Positions 34,195 through 42,286 of a stretch of DNA of 64,000 nucleotides are shown piece after piece. Made by a program: the position numbers and the translations under genes. The DNA is from Aldehydirespirator sp965203635 (GTDB taxonomy: Bacteria; Actinomycetota; Acidimicrobiia; Acidimicrobiales; Aldehydirespiratoraceae), in assembly GCA_965203635.1 (NCBI GenBank), contig OZ241903.1:1302001-1366000 (forward strand), in the 5' to 3' direction. The notes below the pieces were generated by a model that saw only the letters and a program-made list of their open reading frames with translations, had not been told where the DNA came from and searched no databases. The first letter of the stretch is position 1, and each line of letters begins with the position of its first letter.

Positions 34195-35913
34195 ATGCAC
34201 GTAGTCGCCACTGCCGGACACGTCGACCACGGCAAGAGCACCCTGGTGCGGGCCCTCACCGGCACCGACCCCGACCGGCTGGCCGAGGAGAAGGAGCGGG
34301 GCCTCACCATCGACTTGGGCTTCGCGTCGATGCCGCTGCCGTCGGGACGGCAGATCGCCTTCATCGACGTGCCCGGCCATGTCCGTTTCCTCAAGAACAT
34401 GCTGGCCGGGGTGAGCGGGGTGGACGCCTGCGTGTTCGTGGTCGACGTCACCGAGGGATGGAAGCCGCAGTCCGAGGAGCACCTGCGGATCCTGCAGCTG
34501 CTCGGCCTCGGCCACGGGCTGGTGGCCCTAACGAAGATGGACGAGGCCGACGACGACCTGGTGGAGCTGGCCCGCCTCGACGTGGCCGAACACGTGGCGG
34601 GCACGTTCCTGGACGAGGCGCCGATAGTGGCCACCGACGCGGTGACCGGGACCGGCATCGACGCGCTCATCGACGCGCTGGACGGCCTGCTGGCCCTGAC
34701 CCCCACCGCAGCCGACCGTCACCGGCCCCGGCTCTGGGTGGACCGGGCCTTCGCCATCAAGGGCTCGGGCACGGTGGTGACCGGCACGCTGACCGGCGGA
34801 GCGCTCACCGCCGAAGACAGCCTGACCCTGCTCCCCGCCGGGCGCGGCGTGCGGGTGCGGGCCCTCCAGAGCCTGTACCAGCAGTGCGACCGGATCGGTC
34901 CCGGCAACCGGGTGGCGGTCAACCTCGTGGGGGCGGGCCACCGCGACGTGGCCCGGGGAGATGCCGTGGTGCGAGCCGAGCAGTGGCACGCCACCGACAC
35001 CATCGACGCCGAGCTGTCGGTGCTGGCCTCGCTGGACCATCCGGTCACCCGGCGGGGCGCCTATGCGGCCTACATCGGGTCGGGCGAGCATCCGGTGCGG
35101 CTGCGGGTGCTGGGGCCGGCGGCCATCGAGCCGGGGAGGACCGGGCTCGTCCGCCTGCACCTGCCGCTGCGTCTGCCGCTCTGCATGGGCGACCGGTTCA
35201 TCCTGCGCGAGTCGGGGCGGTCCGAGACGGTCGGCGGTGGCGAGGTTCTCGATGTGGAGCCGGTGCTGCCCGCGTCCAGGGCCCGGCCCGACCGCTCAGT
35301 GGACCGGATCATCGCGGAGCGGGGCCGCATCGACGCGGCTCGCCTGGAGCGGATGACCGGCATCGCCCGCCCAGCCGATCTGGGACGGTGGGCGGTGGCA
35401 CCCGAACACTTGGAGCAGACCAGCGGGCGGCTGACCGAGGCCGTTGCCGCGGCCGGGCCGCTCGGTCTCGACCTGGCCGGGCTCGATGACTTCGAGCGGG
35501 CTGTGATCGACACCCTGGAAGGCATCGACTCGGTCGAGGGGCGGGCCCGGCCCGCCGGCGGCACCGATCCACTGGCCGACCACCCGTTCGTGAAGGCAGC
35601 CGAGGCCGCTCCGTTCGCGCCGCCTGCTCCCGACGACGTCGGCGGCGACGAGCTGCGCCTGTTGGTGAGGCAGGGCCGGCTGGTCGAGAGCGGCGGCATC
35701 CACTTCGGGGCGGACGCGGTCACCGAGGCGGCGCGGGTGGTGGCCCGGCTGCTGGCCGACAAGCCCGAAGGGGTGACGGTGGCCGAGGTCCGCGACGCCT
35801 GGGGCACGACCCGCAAGTACGCCCTGGCCCTGCTGGCCCGGCTGGACGGCACGGGCGTCACCCGCAGGCGGGGGGACCTGCGCATCGCCGGGTCGCGGCT
35901 GCCTGAGCTGTGA
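34195..35913 (+). CDS. selB: Selenocysteine-specific elongation factor SelB
   Basis: 572 residues. GTPase with G1 GHVDHGKST, G3 DVPGH, G4 TKMD, then EF-Tu-like domains 2-3 (GTVVTGTLTGG) and C-terminal winged-helix repeats (about 380-570) that bind the SECIS hairpin. Carries Sec-tRNA(Sec) to the ribosome at UGA codons. ATG at 34195, 75 bp after selA. Its presence in the same window as the UGSC gene gives the decoding machinery for the in-frame TGA at 25697. Confidence 0.95.
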   Translation: MHVVATAGHVDHGKSTLVRALTGTDPDRLAEEKERGLTIDLGFASMPLPSGRQIAFIDVPGHVRFLKNMLAGVSGVDACVFVVDVTEGWKPQSEEHLRILQLLGLGHGLVALTKMDEADDDLVELARLDVAEHVAGTFLDEAPIVATDAVTGTGIDALIDALDGLLALTPTAADRHRPRLWVDRAFAIKGSGTVVTGTLTGGALTAEDSLTLLPAGRGVRVRALQSLYQQCDRIGPGNRVAVNLVGAGHRDVARGDAVVRAEQWHATDTIDAELSVLASLDHPVTRRGAYAAYIGSGEHPVRLRVLGPAAIEPGRTGLVRLHLPLRLPLCMGDRFILRESGRSETVGGGEVLDVEPVLPASRARPDRSVDRIIAERGRIDAARLERMTGIARPADLGRWAVAPEHLEQTSGRLTEAVAAAGPLGLDLAGLDDFERAVIDTLEGIDSVEGRARPAGGTDPLADHPFVKAAEAAPFAPPAPDDVGGDELRLLVRQGRLVESGGIHFGADAVTEAARVVARLLADKPEGVTVAEVRDAWGTTRKYALALLARLDGTGVTRRRGDLRIAGSRLPEL

Positions 35914-35979
35914 CTCGCGCCGGGGCGTAGCTCAGCCTGGGTGAGGCTCGCGCCGGGGCGTAGCTCAGCCTGGGTGAGG
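35914..35979 (+). repeat. Two tandem 33-bp units resembling a tRNA 5' half
   Basis: Two identical 33-bp units (35914-35946, 35947-35979), each containing GGGGCGTAGCTCAGCCTGGG, which looks like the acceptor and D-arm of a tRNA. No anticodon arm or TTCGA loop follows, so no complete tRNA is present. Lies directly after the selB stop. Confidence 0.8.
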
Positions 35980-36013
35980 CTCAGACCCCGTATGGCTCAG
36001 GCGGGAGCCCAGG

Positions 36014-36283
36014 TCAGGTGCGGGCCATGCGCAGCAGGAGGTCGCGGCGCTCGATCTCGTTGAGGCCGCCCCAGATGCCGTGCTGCTCGCCGATGTCGAG
36101 CGCGTACTGCAGGCAGTCGGGCTGCACCGAGCAGGAGGCGCAGATGTCCTTGGCCCGGAGCTCGCGGCGCCGCTTCTCCTCGCGCTTCTCGACGTAGGGC
36201 GGCGGGAAGAACACCGAGGCGTGGGGTCCCCGGCAAGCCGCCCGCAACTGCCATTCGACTTCATTGTGCGAAGCAAATCTCAT
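36014..36283 (-). CDS. WhiB-family Fe-S transcriptional regulator
   Basis: 89 residues. Four cysteines bind the [4Fe-4S] cluster: one in RAACRG, then CASCSVQPDC spacing (C-x2-C-x5-C), followed by GIWGGLNEIERRD, the sigma-A contact turn, and a basic tail. ATG at 36283 has GGAGGAGG nine nt before it. WhiB proteins respond to O2/NO and are diagnostic of Actinobacteria. A TTGTAT/GCTATT pair at about 36314-36335 on the minus strand is a possible promoter. Confidence 0.93.
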   Translation of the reverse strand: MRFASHNEVEWQLRAACRGPHASVFFPPPYVEKREEKRRRELRAKDICASCSVQPDCLQYALDIGEQHGIWGGLNEIERRDLLLRMART

Positions 36284-36340
36284 ACGAGCGCGCCTCCTCC
36301 GGGTGACGAAATAGCACACGCATCTACGGAGATACAAGCC

Positions 36341-36366
36341 GCCGGAGAGCTTTTTCGGGCTCCGGC
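36341..36366 (-). terminator. Weak hairpin after nfeD-like gene
   Basis: GCCGGAG (36341-36347) and CTCCGGC (36360-36366), 7-bp stem with 12-nt loop, 19 bp past the stop of the nfeD-like gene on the minus strand. No T-run, so termination is uncertain. Confidence 0.3.
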
Positions 36367-36384
36367 AGCGGTGGCCGCCGCGGG

Positions 36385-37824
36385 TCAGGGGGCGTTTGCA
36401 GCCTCAGAATCGTCGGGCGAGCCGTCCTCGGGGTCGGCCGGTTCCACCGTGAGGATCAGTCCCTCCAGCGCCATTACGCGGACCGGGTCGCCCCCGGAGA
36501 TGGGGGTGGCCCGCTGGGTGCGGGCCCTCCACGGGGCACCGTCGATCACCACCACGCCTTCGGGGTCGACGTCGTCGCGGGCCACGCCGAGGGACCCGAT
36601 CATCCAGTCGCGTCCGATCGTCGGGGTGCCGTAGCGGGTTCGCACCATGGCGGGCATGCCGGCCACCATCCCGGCGAACACCCCGACGATCCCCGCCAGC
36701 AGCGTGATCCACGACAGCAGCACGCCTTCGAACAGGGTCAGCGACCCGGCCACCAGGCACACGGTGGCGATCACCGTCCACACCCGGGGCACACCGATCT
36801 GTATGTCCACGGCATAGCCGAACATGGCCACCAGCAGCAGGGCAATGGCCCAACCCCTCGCCGGCAGCGCCGCCAGCCCGTAGCAGCCGAGCAGGAAGGT
36901 GATGGCGCCGATCCCGCCGGCGATGCCGACGCCGGCGGTGTAGAGCTCGAAGACGAGCAGCCCGGCGCCCACGAGGAACAGCAGGTAGGCGACCGCGGGA
37001 CTGGCCGCGACGTGCATGAACTGGTCGAGCAGCGCGAGCTTGGCGAAGCGGACCCGGCTCACCGGGACCCGTACCGGCTCGTCGCCGGATTCGTCGATCT
37101 CCGTCTCGAAGCCGGGCAGGTCGAGCACGAAGAAGGGCAGGGTCGGCGCCTCCCGGGCCAGGCCGAGCTCGATCGCCTCCGCGGAGGAGACCACCGAGGA
37201 GCGCATGCTCGGATAGGCCTGGGCGAAGGTCTCGGTCAGGTGCTCGGCCGGCAGGACCGGCGGGCCGAGGTCGCCCAGCTCGGAGCCGGGAGCCAGAGCC
37301 AGGTCGGTGACCACCCCGGCGAGCTGACCCACTCCGCCGCGGGCCTCTGCACCGGACGGACCGACCCACATCGTGACGGGCACCCCCGAACCGACGATGC
37401 GGTCGGCCAGCTCACGCAGCCGCTGGCCGTTCACGGTGGCCCGGGAGCTGTTCACCTGCAGCACCAGGCCGAGCGAGCCGTCGGCCTCAGCCTTGTCGAT
37501 GGACCGCTCGATGAAGTCGGCCATGATCGGGTCGAGATAGCCCGAGACTTCGACGACGTCCACCACTCCCGGTCCTGCCTGCGCGGCGATGCCGGTGGTG
37601 TTCGAGGCTGCGGCCGAGGCGATGCCGGTGGCGCTCGAGCCTGCGGCCGCCGCGATGCCGGTGGCGCTCGAGCCTGCGGCCGCCGCGATGCCGGTGGCGC
37701 TCGAGCCTGCGGCCGCCGCGATGCCGGTGGCGCTCGAAGCTGCGGCCGAGGCGGGCAGGACCGATGCCAGTGCCGCGCCCAGAAGCACAGCCGCGCAGCC
37801 GGCGACCCGCCGGGTGAGCCTCAT
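36385..37824 (-). CDS. NfeD-family membrane serine protease homologue
   Basis: 479 residues. Signal peptide, then an 11-residue repeat SSATGIAAAAG five times (about residues 27-80), then a ClpP-like domain (VVEVSGYLDPIMADFIERS, LVLQVNSSRATVNG). Four to five transmembrane helices (about 280-400) and the C-terminal OB-fold NfeD domain (GSLGVARDDVDPEGVVVIDG) follow. NfeD1-type proteins pair with stomatin/flotillin proteins in membrane quality control. The catalytic serine-lysine pair is not obvious (SGAEARGG in place of SAG), so activity is in doubt. The repeat is encoded by a 33-bp array. Confidence 0.85.
   Translation of the reverse strand: MRLTRRVAGCAAVLLGAALASVLPASAAASSATGIAAAAGSSATGIAAAAGSSATGIAAAAGSSATGIASAAASNTTGIAAQAGPGVVDVVEVSGYLDPIMADFIERSIDKAEADGSLGLVLQVNSSRATVNGQRLRELADRIVGSGVPVTMWVGPSGAEARGGVGQLAGVVTDLALAPGSELGDLGPPVLPAEHLTETFAQAYPSMRSSVVSSAEAIELGLAREAPTLPFFVLDLPGFETEIDESGDEPVRVPVSRVRFAKLALLDQFMHVAASPAVAYLLFLVGAGLLVFELYTAGVGIAGGIGAITFLLGCYGLAALPARGWAIALLLVAMFGYAVDIQIGVPRVWTVIATVCLVAGSLTLFEGVLLSWITLLAGIVGVFAGMVAGMPAMVRTRYGTPTIGRDWMIGSLGVARDDVDPEGVVVIDGAPWRARTQRATPISGGDPVRVMALEGLILTVEPADPEDGSPDDSEAANAP
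37587..37751. repeat. Five-copy 33-bp in-frame tandem repeat in nfeD-like gene
   Basis: Five 33-bp units (GCGATGCCGGTGGCGCTCGA and on), the inner three identical and the outer two diverged. They encode SSATGIAAAAG repeats just after the signal peptide. Edge positions are good to about 2 bp. The unit keeps frame, so copy number can vary without breaking the gene. Confidence 0.85.
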
Positions 37825-37861
37825 CGGACGACGCAGCAGGGAGCGGTGCGCGACGCGAACC

Positions 37862-38227
37862 CTAGGTGTCGGGATCGCGGTCGAGGGCGCCGACGGCGGC
37901 CTCGAGGGTCTCTTCCACCGGCACGATGCGGTCGAAGCCGGTGGTGTGCAGCAGGCGGAGCAGCGTGGTGCCGTTGCAGTAGACCACTACCCGGCCCTCG
38001 TTCTCGCGGATGCGGCGGATCCCGCCGATGAGCGCGCCGAGGCCGGCCGAGTCGATGAAGGGCACGCCGCAGAGATCGACCACGAGGCGACCCGAGGCGG
38101 CTTGCTCGGCCAGCGCCTCGCGGAACTGGGCGACGGTGTAGGCATCGAGCTCCCCCGTGGGGCGGAGCAGGTGGTAGGGCTCTGCGTTCCCGTCGGCATC
38201 ACGGCGGAGCGACTCGATGTCCAGCAT
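37862..38227 (-). CDS. STAS-domain anti-sigma factor antagonist
   Basis: 121 residues. SpoIIAA-like STAS domain: LDAYTVAQFREALAEQ, then VVDLCGVPFIDSAGLGALIGG with the phosphorylatable serine in DSAGL. Expected to be switched by an anti-sigma/kinase partner that is not in the window. ATG at 38227. Divergent from the receiver protein at 38436 across two repeat-family copies. Confidence 0.9.
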   Translation of the reverse strand: MLDIESLRRDADGNAEPYHLLRPTGELDAYTVAQFREALAEQAASGRLVVDLCGVPFIDSAGLGALIGGIRRIRENEGRVVVYCNGTTLLRLLHTTGFDRIVPVEETLEAAVGALDRDPDT

Positions 38228-38272
38228 GGCCACCGAGGTTAGCCCGCCCCGTCGGCATCGGGGAGGTGTGGG

Positions 38273-38369
38273 GATGCCCGCCCTTGTTCGCTGCGACCTG
38301 AGGGCCGCTCGGCCAGGTTCCCCACTCTTGTTCGCTGCGCTCACAGGCCGCTCGGGCCCTGGCCTCGCT
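38273..38369 (+). repeat. Two copies of intergenic repeat family 2
   Basis: Copies at 38273-38313 (TTGTTCGCTGCGACCTGAGG core) and 38314-38369 (TTGTTCGCTGCGCTCACAGG core, with GGGCCCTGGCCTCG at its end). They lie in the 208-bp gap between the divergent STAS and receiver genes. TACGAT at about 38422 may be the -10 for the receiver gene. Confidence 0.8.
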
Positions 38370-38435
38370 GTGAATCCGAGGATTCCTCCTGGGTGGCGTT
38401 CATCCGCCCGGCCTCAGGCCAGTACGATCTGCGCC

Positions 38436-38816
38436 GTGGGAGAGGTGTTGCTGGTGACCGACGCCGACTGGATCGCACAGCAGTGCGAGGCCGCGCTGGG
38501 CGGCGACTACCGCCTTCACAGGGTGAGGCAGGGCGCGGACACCCTCGACGCGATCGAACTGGTCGAGCCCGATCTGGTGCTGCTCGACCTGCAGGTCGGC
38601 AACATGGGCGGCATGGCGGCATGTATGGCCGTCCGTCAGGAGGAGGACATGGGCCGGCTGGAGCGCCGGCCGGTGATCATGCTGCTCGACCGCGACGCCG
38701 ACGAGTTCCTGGCCCGCCGCAGCGCGGCCGACGCCTGGCTGGTGAAGCCGATCAACCCGATGCGCCTGGCCCGCCTGGTGGCATCCACTCTGGCCGAGGC
38801 AGCCGCTCCCGCCTGA
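38436..38816 (+). CDS. Response-regulator receiver-domain protein
   Basis: 126 residues, a stand-alone CheY-like fold. Acidic pair DAD near the start (VLLVTDADW), phosphoacceptor Asp in PDLVLLDLQVGN and the conserved Lys in AWLVKPINP. No output domain. GTG at 38436. The pairing with a STAS protein suggests a partner-switching or phosphorelay regulatory unit. The upstream portion of the longer frame is repeat-family sequence and is left out. Confidence 0.85.
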   Translation: MGEVLLVTDADWIAQQCEAALGGDYRLHRVRQGADTLDAIELVEPDLVLLDLQVGNMGGMAACMAVRQEEDMGRLERRPVIMLLDRDADEFLARRSAADAWLVKPINPMRLARLVASTLAEAAAPA

Positions 38817-38833
38817 AAGCGTGGCCGGCAGCG

Positions 38834-38886
38834 GGTTCCCGCTCCTGTTCGCTGCGACCTGAGGGCCGCTCGGGCCCTGGCCTCGG
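38834..38886 (+). repeat. Copy of intergenic repeat family 2 before tRNA-Pro
   Basis: GTTCCCGCTCCTGTTCGCTG and on, with the same GCGACCTGAGGGCCGCTCGG core and GGGCCCTGGCCTCG end as at 38314-38369. AGGGCC and GGCCCT within it can form a 6-bp hairpin. It separates the receiver gene from the tRNA. Confidence 0.8.
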
Positions 38887-38908
38887 CTAGCATCTCCGGC
38901 GCTGCACA

Positions 38909-38982
38909 CGGGCAGTGGCGCAGCTTGGTAGCGCGCCTCGTTCGGGACGAGGAGGTCGTGGGTTCAAATCCCGCCTGCCCGA
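38909..38982 (+). tRNA. tRNA-Pro (anticodon CGG)
   Basis: 74 nt. Acceptor CGGGCAG (38909-38915) pairs with CTGCCCG (38975-38981), with discriminator A. The D-arm is GCGC..GCGC, the anticodon arm CCTCG-TTCGGGA-CGAGG with CGG at 34-36, and the T-arm GTGGG-TTCAAAT-CCCGC. C1 is typical of tRNA-Pro. CCA is not encoded. The more A/T-rich accessory stretch starts right behind its 3' end. Confidence 0.95.
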
Positions 38983-39395
38983 CAGTGGGGCCTTCGCGAA
39001 TTTTCGGCGCGAGGGTTCGCCAATTAATTCGAGATCGAGCGATTTCGGAGCCTTTTTGGACTTTCGAGGGATATCTCCGGGTTCTCTTGTATCTCCCGGT
39101 ACCTCATCTGTAGGGGTGCCCGGCCCCTCTACTCGTTCACGGGCGCGACGAAGTGACGGCCTAGTGACCGTCTGCTCGTCAGGTCAGCCCACAGGGGCAG
39201 CTAAGTGGGCGGTGGAGCCCGGCTCGGGTCATCCCCCGAGCCGTCATGGAGGTCGGTGGGGTGCGGCAAGCCTCGGGCAAAACCTGTGATTACGGATCAC
39301 AGGTTTCTAATGATTCTCTCCGTCAGATGCGGACTATTCGTTCTCGGATGCCGGACCGAGAGTGTAAGGACTTCAGCGGAGTAGTCTCCTGCACC
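38983..39395 (+). terminator. Gene-free stretch with two strong hairpins
   Basis: No convincing gene in 413 bp. CGGCTCGGG/CCCGAGCCG (39220-39243) is a 9-bp stem with 6-nt loop. AAACCTGTGAT/ATCACAGGTTT (39280-39306) is a perfect 11-bp stem with 5-nt loop followed by TTTCTAATG, a bidirectional terminator candidate. A/T content rises sharply from 38990. Confidence 0.5.
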
Positions 39396-39908
39396 TTAGC
39401 CCGTCCGTGTCTCTGTGTAATGTTTCCATGCCCTGCGGCCCTTGACAAGTCTGAGGCACACGATCACAACTGGAACGGCAACAGCCGCTATGTTCCAATA
39501 GATGCTCACCCCTGCCATCAGTATCGCCACTGCTAGAGCTACCGACAGCGCGATTGCTGTCGGCAATGACAATATGGAGCTTCTCTCTGCATACTCTCTT
39601 GCCTCCAATTCATAGATCGATGGCTCACGAGGCCCGCCAGAGTCTCGATTCCCTTGGGTGGTGGTCCCAAACTGTTGCGTGGCGGGCCTTCCGATAGATG
39701 CAACCACGAGTCCGGCTATGGCTCCCAGGACAGCTGCCAACACTGTCTTCTCGCTAGGGCACTGAGCGCTTCCCTGCCAGTAATCCACATCACAGTAGAG
39801 GTCAAAGAGCGGAGGCTTGTCTCTGGCGTCCTCCCACGACGTGAACGCGGGGACACCAGGGAGCACAAACAGTGCCGCACCCAGCACTACGCCAAGTATG
39901 TATCGCAT
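39396..39908 (-). CDS. Hypothetical membrane protein
   Basis: 170 residues with an N-terminal signal-like helix, one central helix (VLAAVLGAIAGLVVASIG) and two C-terminal helices (TAIALSVALAVAILMAGVSI and AVAVPVVIVCLRLV). Two cysteines lie in the first outer loop (LYCDVDYW, SAQCPS). No family recognised. ATG at 39908. Base composition is lower in G+C than the flanking core genes. Confidence 0.6.
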   Translation of the reverse strand: MRYILGVVLGAALFVLPGVPAFTSWEDARDKPPLFDLYCDVDYWQGSAQCPSEKTVLAAVLGAIAGLVVASIGRPATQQFGTTTQGNRDSGGPREPSIYELEAREYAERSSILSLPTAIALSVALAVAILMAGVSIYWNIAAVAVPVVIVCLRLVKGRRAWKHYTETRTG

Positions 39909-39980
39909 GAAATATGTTCCCCTCTACGCTGTCTGGTTGCGACTGTGACCACGGCACAGCCCTACCAGATTCTTGCATTC

Positions 39981-40757
39981 CTATTCGAACTCCCAATCAA
40001 ATCTCTGAGAGTGGTCGTTGCGAACCTTGATAGCCTCCAAAGATGCTTCTTGTGCCTGCTCAAAATTTGCTTCGGCTTGCAGAAGCAGAGCACGAGCTTG
40101 CTCTTGAACAGAAATACTGTCAAAGCGAGCTACCCCAACAGCCGCCCGAGCACGGTCAAAATCCGCGACTGCAATCAGCAACTCGTTTGCCGTTCTTATG
40201 ACTGCATGCTCTGCTTCAAAATAGCGTTCAGCATCTTGTTCTTCATAGACGCTAACCTTCAAGTAGAAGTATTCCTCGATTGCTGAGCGTTCCAAATCTG
40301 CGACCGATGAACTTGTTGCATGATTAAGTATCTCAGATGCACGCTCGATAGCATCTGCTGCCGCTATTGCTTCGTTCCTGTCGGATGTCTTCTCTGCTAT
40401 GTTGGCTGCTGTCTGAATGTACGTAGACAACGGCATTCTCAGATGGCCGATTCGGCCAGCTATGCCAAACCACTCATGCGGATCGCTATACGCAATGACC
40501 GGAACCTCAGCCAGATACCTCGCAGCCGTAGCCACTTGCTCAGCATGACGACTGAGGTCACCGTCATCTATGAGGATGGAGTCTTCGCTCAGGTCAGCCG
40601 CCATGTGAGCGGCGTCATCAGAGAAAGTCGTTAGGGAGTCAACGTCAAGGCTCGCCGTAGTGCCGTCGCTCCTTGTAGAGGTTTCATCATCGCCACCACA
40701 GGCACCCGCGAACCCAGCCAGCAGCGCCATGAGTGCCGCCGCAAGGGCTAGACGCAT
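39981..40757 (-). CDS. Hypothetical lipoprotein, helical
   Basis: 258 residues. Signal peptide II with lipobox AGAC (C20), start MRLALAAALM chosen at 40757. The remainder is almost wholly helical, with Glu/Ala/Asp-rich stretches and heptad character (about 190-250). No family recognised. It lies in the A/T-richer stretch and codon use differs from the core genes. Confidence 0.6.
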   Translation of the reverse strand: MRLALAAALMALLAGFAGACGGDDETSTRSDGTTASLDVDSLTTFSDDAAHMAADLSEDSILIDDGDLSRHAEQVATAARYLAEVPVIAYSDPHEWFGIAGRIGHLRMPLSTYIQTAANIAEKTSDRNEAIAAADAIERASEILNHATSSSVADLERSAIEEYFYLKVSVYEEQDAERYFEAEHAVIRTANELLIAVADFDRARAAVGVARFDSISVQEQARALLLQAEANFEQAQEASLEAIKVRNDHSQRFDWEFE

Positions 40758-40835
40758 CCTCGGCGCTCCGGCATGGTGCTTGTCGCTTTCGGGTGTTGGG
40801 CGAATGGGATGCACGATGGCAGCGAGCCGTGAGCT

Positions 40836-41528
40836 TCAATCTGCTTCGGGCTCGCCGGGATCTTCACCATCCGATACTGGCTCGTCCTCTCTTATGTCGC
40901 TCATGGTCGGCAATCGATCAGAAGTGCAGGAGAGGACTTCATCTGCCCCGCTGCCTTCTGTTTTCAGCCAGCCCACCCCAATAGCACGATTGACAGCAGC
41001 GGATGCTGGGAAAGTAATCCCGAGGCGTGTCGCCCGGTCGATCACTCCAGCGCTGAGATACTGCTTCGCAGAGTTGCGTGGGATCGTTTGAGCACCTGTT
41101 TGGAGACGCCTCGTGTGTATCGCGCGGCTTAGTTGTAATGCCGCATCGAGCACGACAGCATCACGAGCGTTGCGTCTTCTTTCGGCGGATTCCGTGGTCT
41201 CTGCTACTTTGCTGTCGGCTTCAAGAGATCTTGACATAGCTGACGAAGGTCGTTCTCGTGCAGCAGCAGGACGAACAGCAGGACGACTGCACTTGTTGAA
41301 CACGATTGTTCCTGGGATGGCTCCGATGGCTCCTCGTGCGAAGCCGGAGCCGAAGATGTAGTTGCCGGGGCTTCCGTCTGTGACCATCAGTCCGATTAGA
41401 CCTACGAGAGCGAGCAGGCAGCCAGGCAATGCCACGAGGAATCCGATGCCTTGCCCTGTGGTCCATTGGGGTTCGCGTGACGGTCCTGGGACGGGCGAGG
41501 GACCAGACCCATATTCCTTCATTGCCAT
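40836..41528 (-). CDS. Hypothetical membrane protein
   Basis: 230 residues. Two N-terminal helices (IGFLVALPGCLLALVGLIGL and a second near IFGSGFARGAIGAIPG), then an Arg/Ala/Ser-rich soluble region and an acidic C-terminus. ATG at 41528 (MAMKEYG) is chosen because AAAGG lies 8 nt before it; a GTG 9 bp further upstream overlaps that site. No family recognised. Confidence 0.5.
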   Translation of the reverse strand: MAMKEYGSGPSPVPGPSREPQWTTGQGIGFLVALPGCLLALVGLIGLMVTDGSPGNYIFGSGFARGAIGAIPGTIVFNKCSRPAVRPAAARERPSSAMSRSLEADSKVAETTESAERRRNARDAVVLDAALQLSRAIHTRRLQTGAQTIPRNSAKQYLSAGVIDRATRLGITFPASAAVNRAIGVGWLKTEGSGADEVLSCTSDRLPTMSDIREDEPVSDGEDPGEPEAD

Positions 41529-41580
41529 GGGGTTCACCTTTCTGGTTGAGAGCTATGTAACCTCGCCGCTCCCATAGGGA

Positions 41581-41778
41581 CTACGAAAAACGTCCCTGGT
41601 CCTGTATTCTGGGGTCTGCGGCCGGGTCAGGCTGGGAGCCGTCCAGTTGCTCGGTGATTTCCGCTACAGCGGAGCGGCTGGCGTCGTCCTGCTCCGCGGC
41701 CTCGTCGGAGTCGCCGCCGCACGCTCCCGCTACGAGCAGGGCAGCAAGGACAGATACGGCGATTCGGCGTCCGGGCAT
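41581..41778 (-). CDS. Small acidic lipoprotein
   Basis: 65 residues. Signal peptide II with lipobox AGAC (C20), then an acidic disordered tail (SDEAAEQDDASRSAVAEITE). GGAGGGGG precedes the ATG. The interest is its roughly 150-nt leader with a three-way-junction fold (41817-41922) behind a good promoter. Function unknown. Confidence 0.6.
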   Translation of the reverse strand: MPGRRIAVSVLAALLVAGACGGDSDEAAEQDDASRSAVAEITEQLDGSQPDPAADPRIQDQGRFS

Positions 41779-41816
41779 GGTGGCCCCCTCCGGGTGGCTT
41801 GAGCATCGGTTTTGTC

Positions 41817-41922
41817 ATCCCAACGCCTATCCGACCCCGAAGGGAGCCATGACGACGCCACAACCCTCTAAGTGGTCGGATAGATGAAGGAGGTTTCCGG
41901 CAAAAGAAACCTCTGCTGGGAT
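41817..41922 (-). ncRNA. Predicted structured 5' leader RNA (three-way junction)
   Basis: Three exact helices: outer ATCCCA (41817-41822)/TGGGAT (41917-41922), inner CTATCCGACC (41827-41836)/GGTCGGATAG (41874-41883), and GAGGTTTC (41890-41897)/GAAACCTC (41906-41913). Together they make a closed multibranch loop of 106 nt. On the minus strand it lies between a promoter at 41933-41962 and the lipoprotein start at 41778. No known riboswitch class is recognised. The strand is inferred from the promoter and downstream gene. Confidence 0.45.
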
Positions 41923-41932
41923 GGCAGGCCGG

Positions 41933-41962
41933 ATCGTACCTGCGACCCTGATCCGAGTTCAA
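41933..41962 (-). promoter_or_regulatory. Sigma-70-like promoter upstream of structured leader
   Basis: Minus strand TTGAAC (41962-41957), 18-bp spacer, TACGAT (41938-41933). The expected start of transcription, near 41926, is right at the edge of the structured element. Confidence 0.5.
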
Positions 41963-42286
41963 CCAGACCCCACTAGAGAGGGGCAGGAGACGGGGCCGCT
42001 CGATCCCCCGATTACGCCTGAATCTTGCTGCCGAACAACCCTGTTTCCCTCGGGGTTTGCCGCGAACAGCAGAATTTCGCGAGGCAGGAGCAGGGGTTGG
42101 CGCGGGGCAGGAGTTTTGCGCCGCCGCCAAGACCGCTGCTAACACAAGGGCTAGAGGAAGTCGCGAACCCCCCACAGTGTGATGTGTCAAGACACAGGAA
42201 CCTTGTGAACCCACGCGGGATCAGGTTCATTCGGCGGGCATGTCGTCGTAGGTCTCCGAGCACGCCCTATCGCGCTAGAGGTGCTT
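41963..42286. other. Gene-free stretch
   Basis: No supported gene. TGTGTCAAGACACA (42183-42196) is a 6-bp inverted repeat with 2-bp centre that could be an operator. It lies just past the end of the XRE antitoxin-like gene. Confidence 0.4.

Noticed and set aside
35914..35979. tRNA-Sec gene after selB
   Set aside because: Only the acceptor/D-arm-like part is present, twice; there is no anticodon arm, TTCGA loop or long extra arm.
38983..39395. Coding frame reading through the tRNA and downstream
   Set aside because: The frame includes the tRNA and the hairpins; no protein-like composition.
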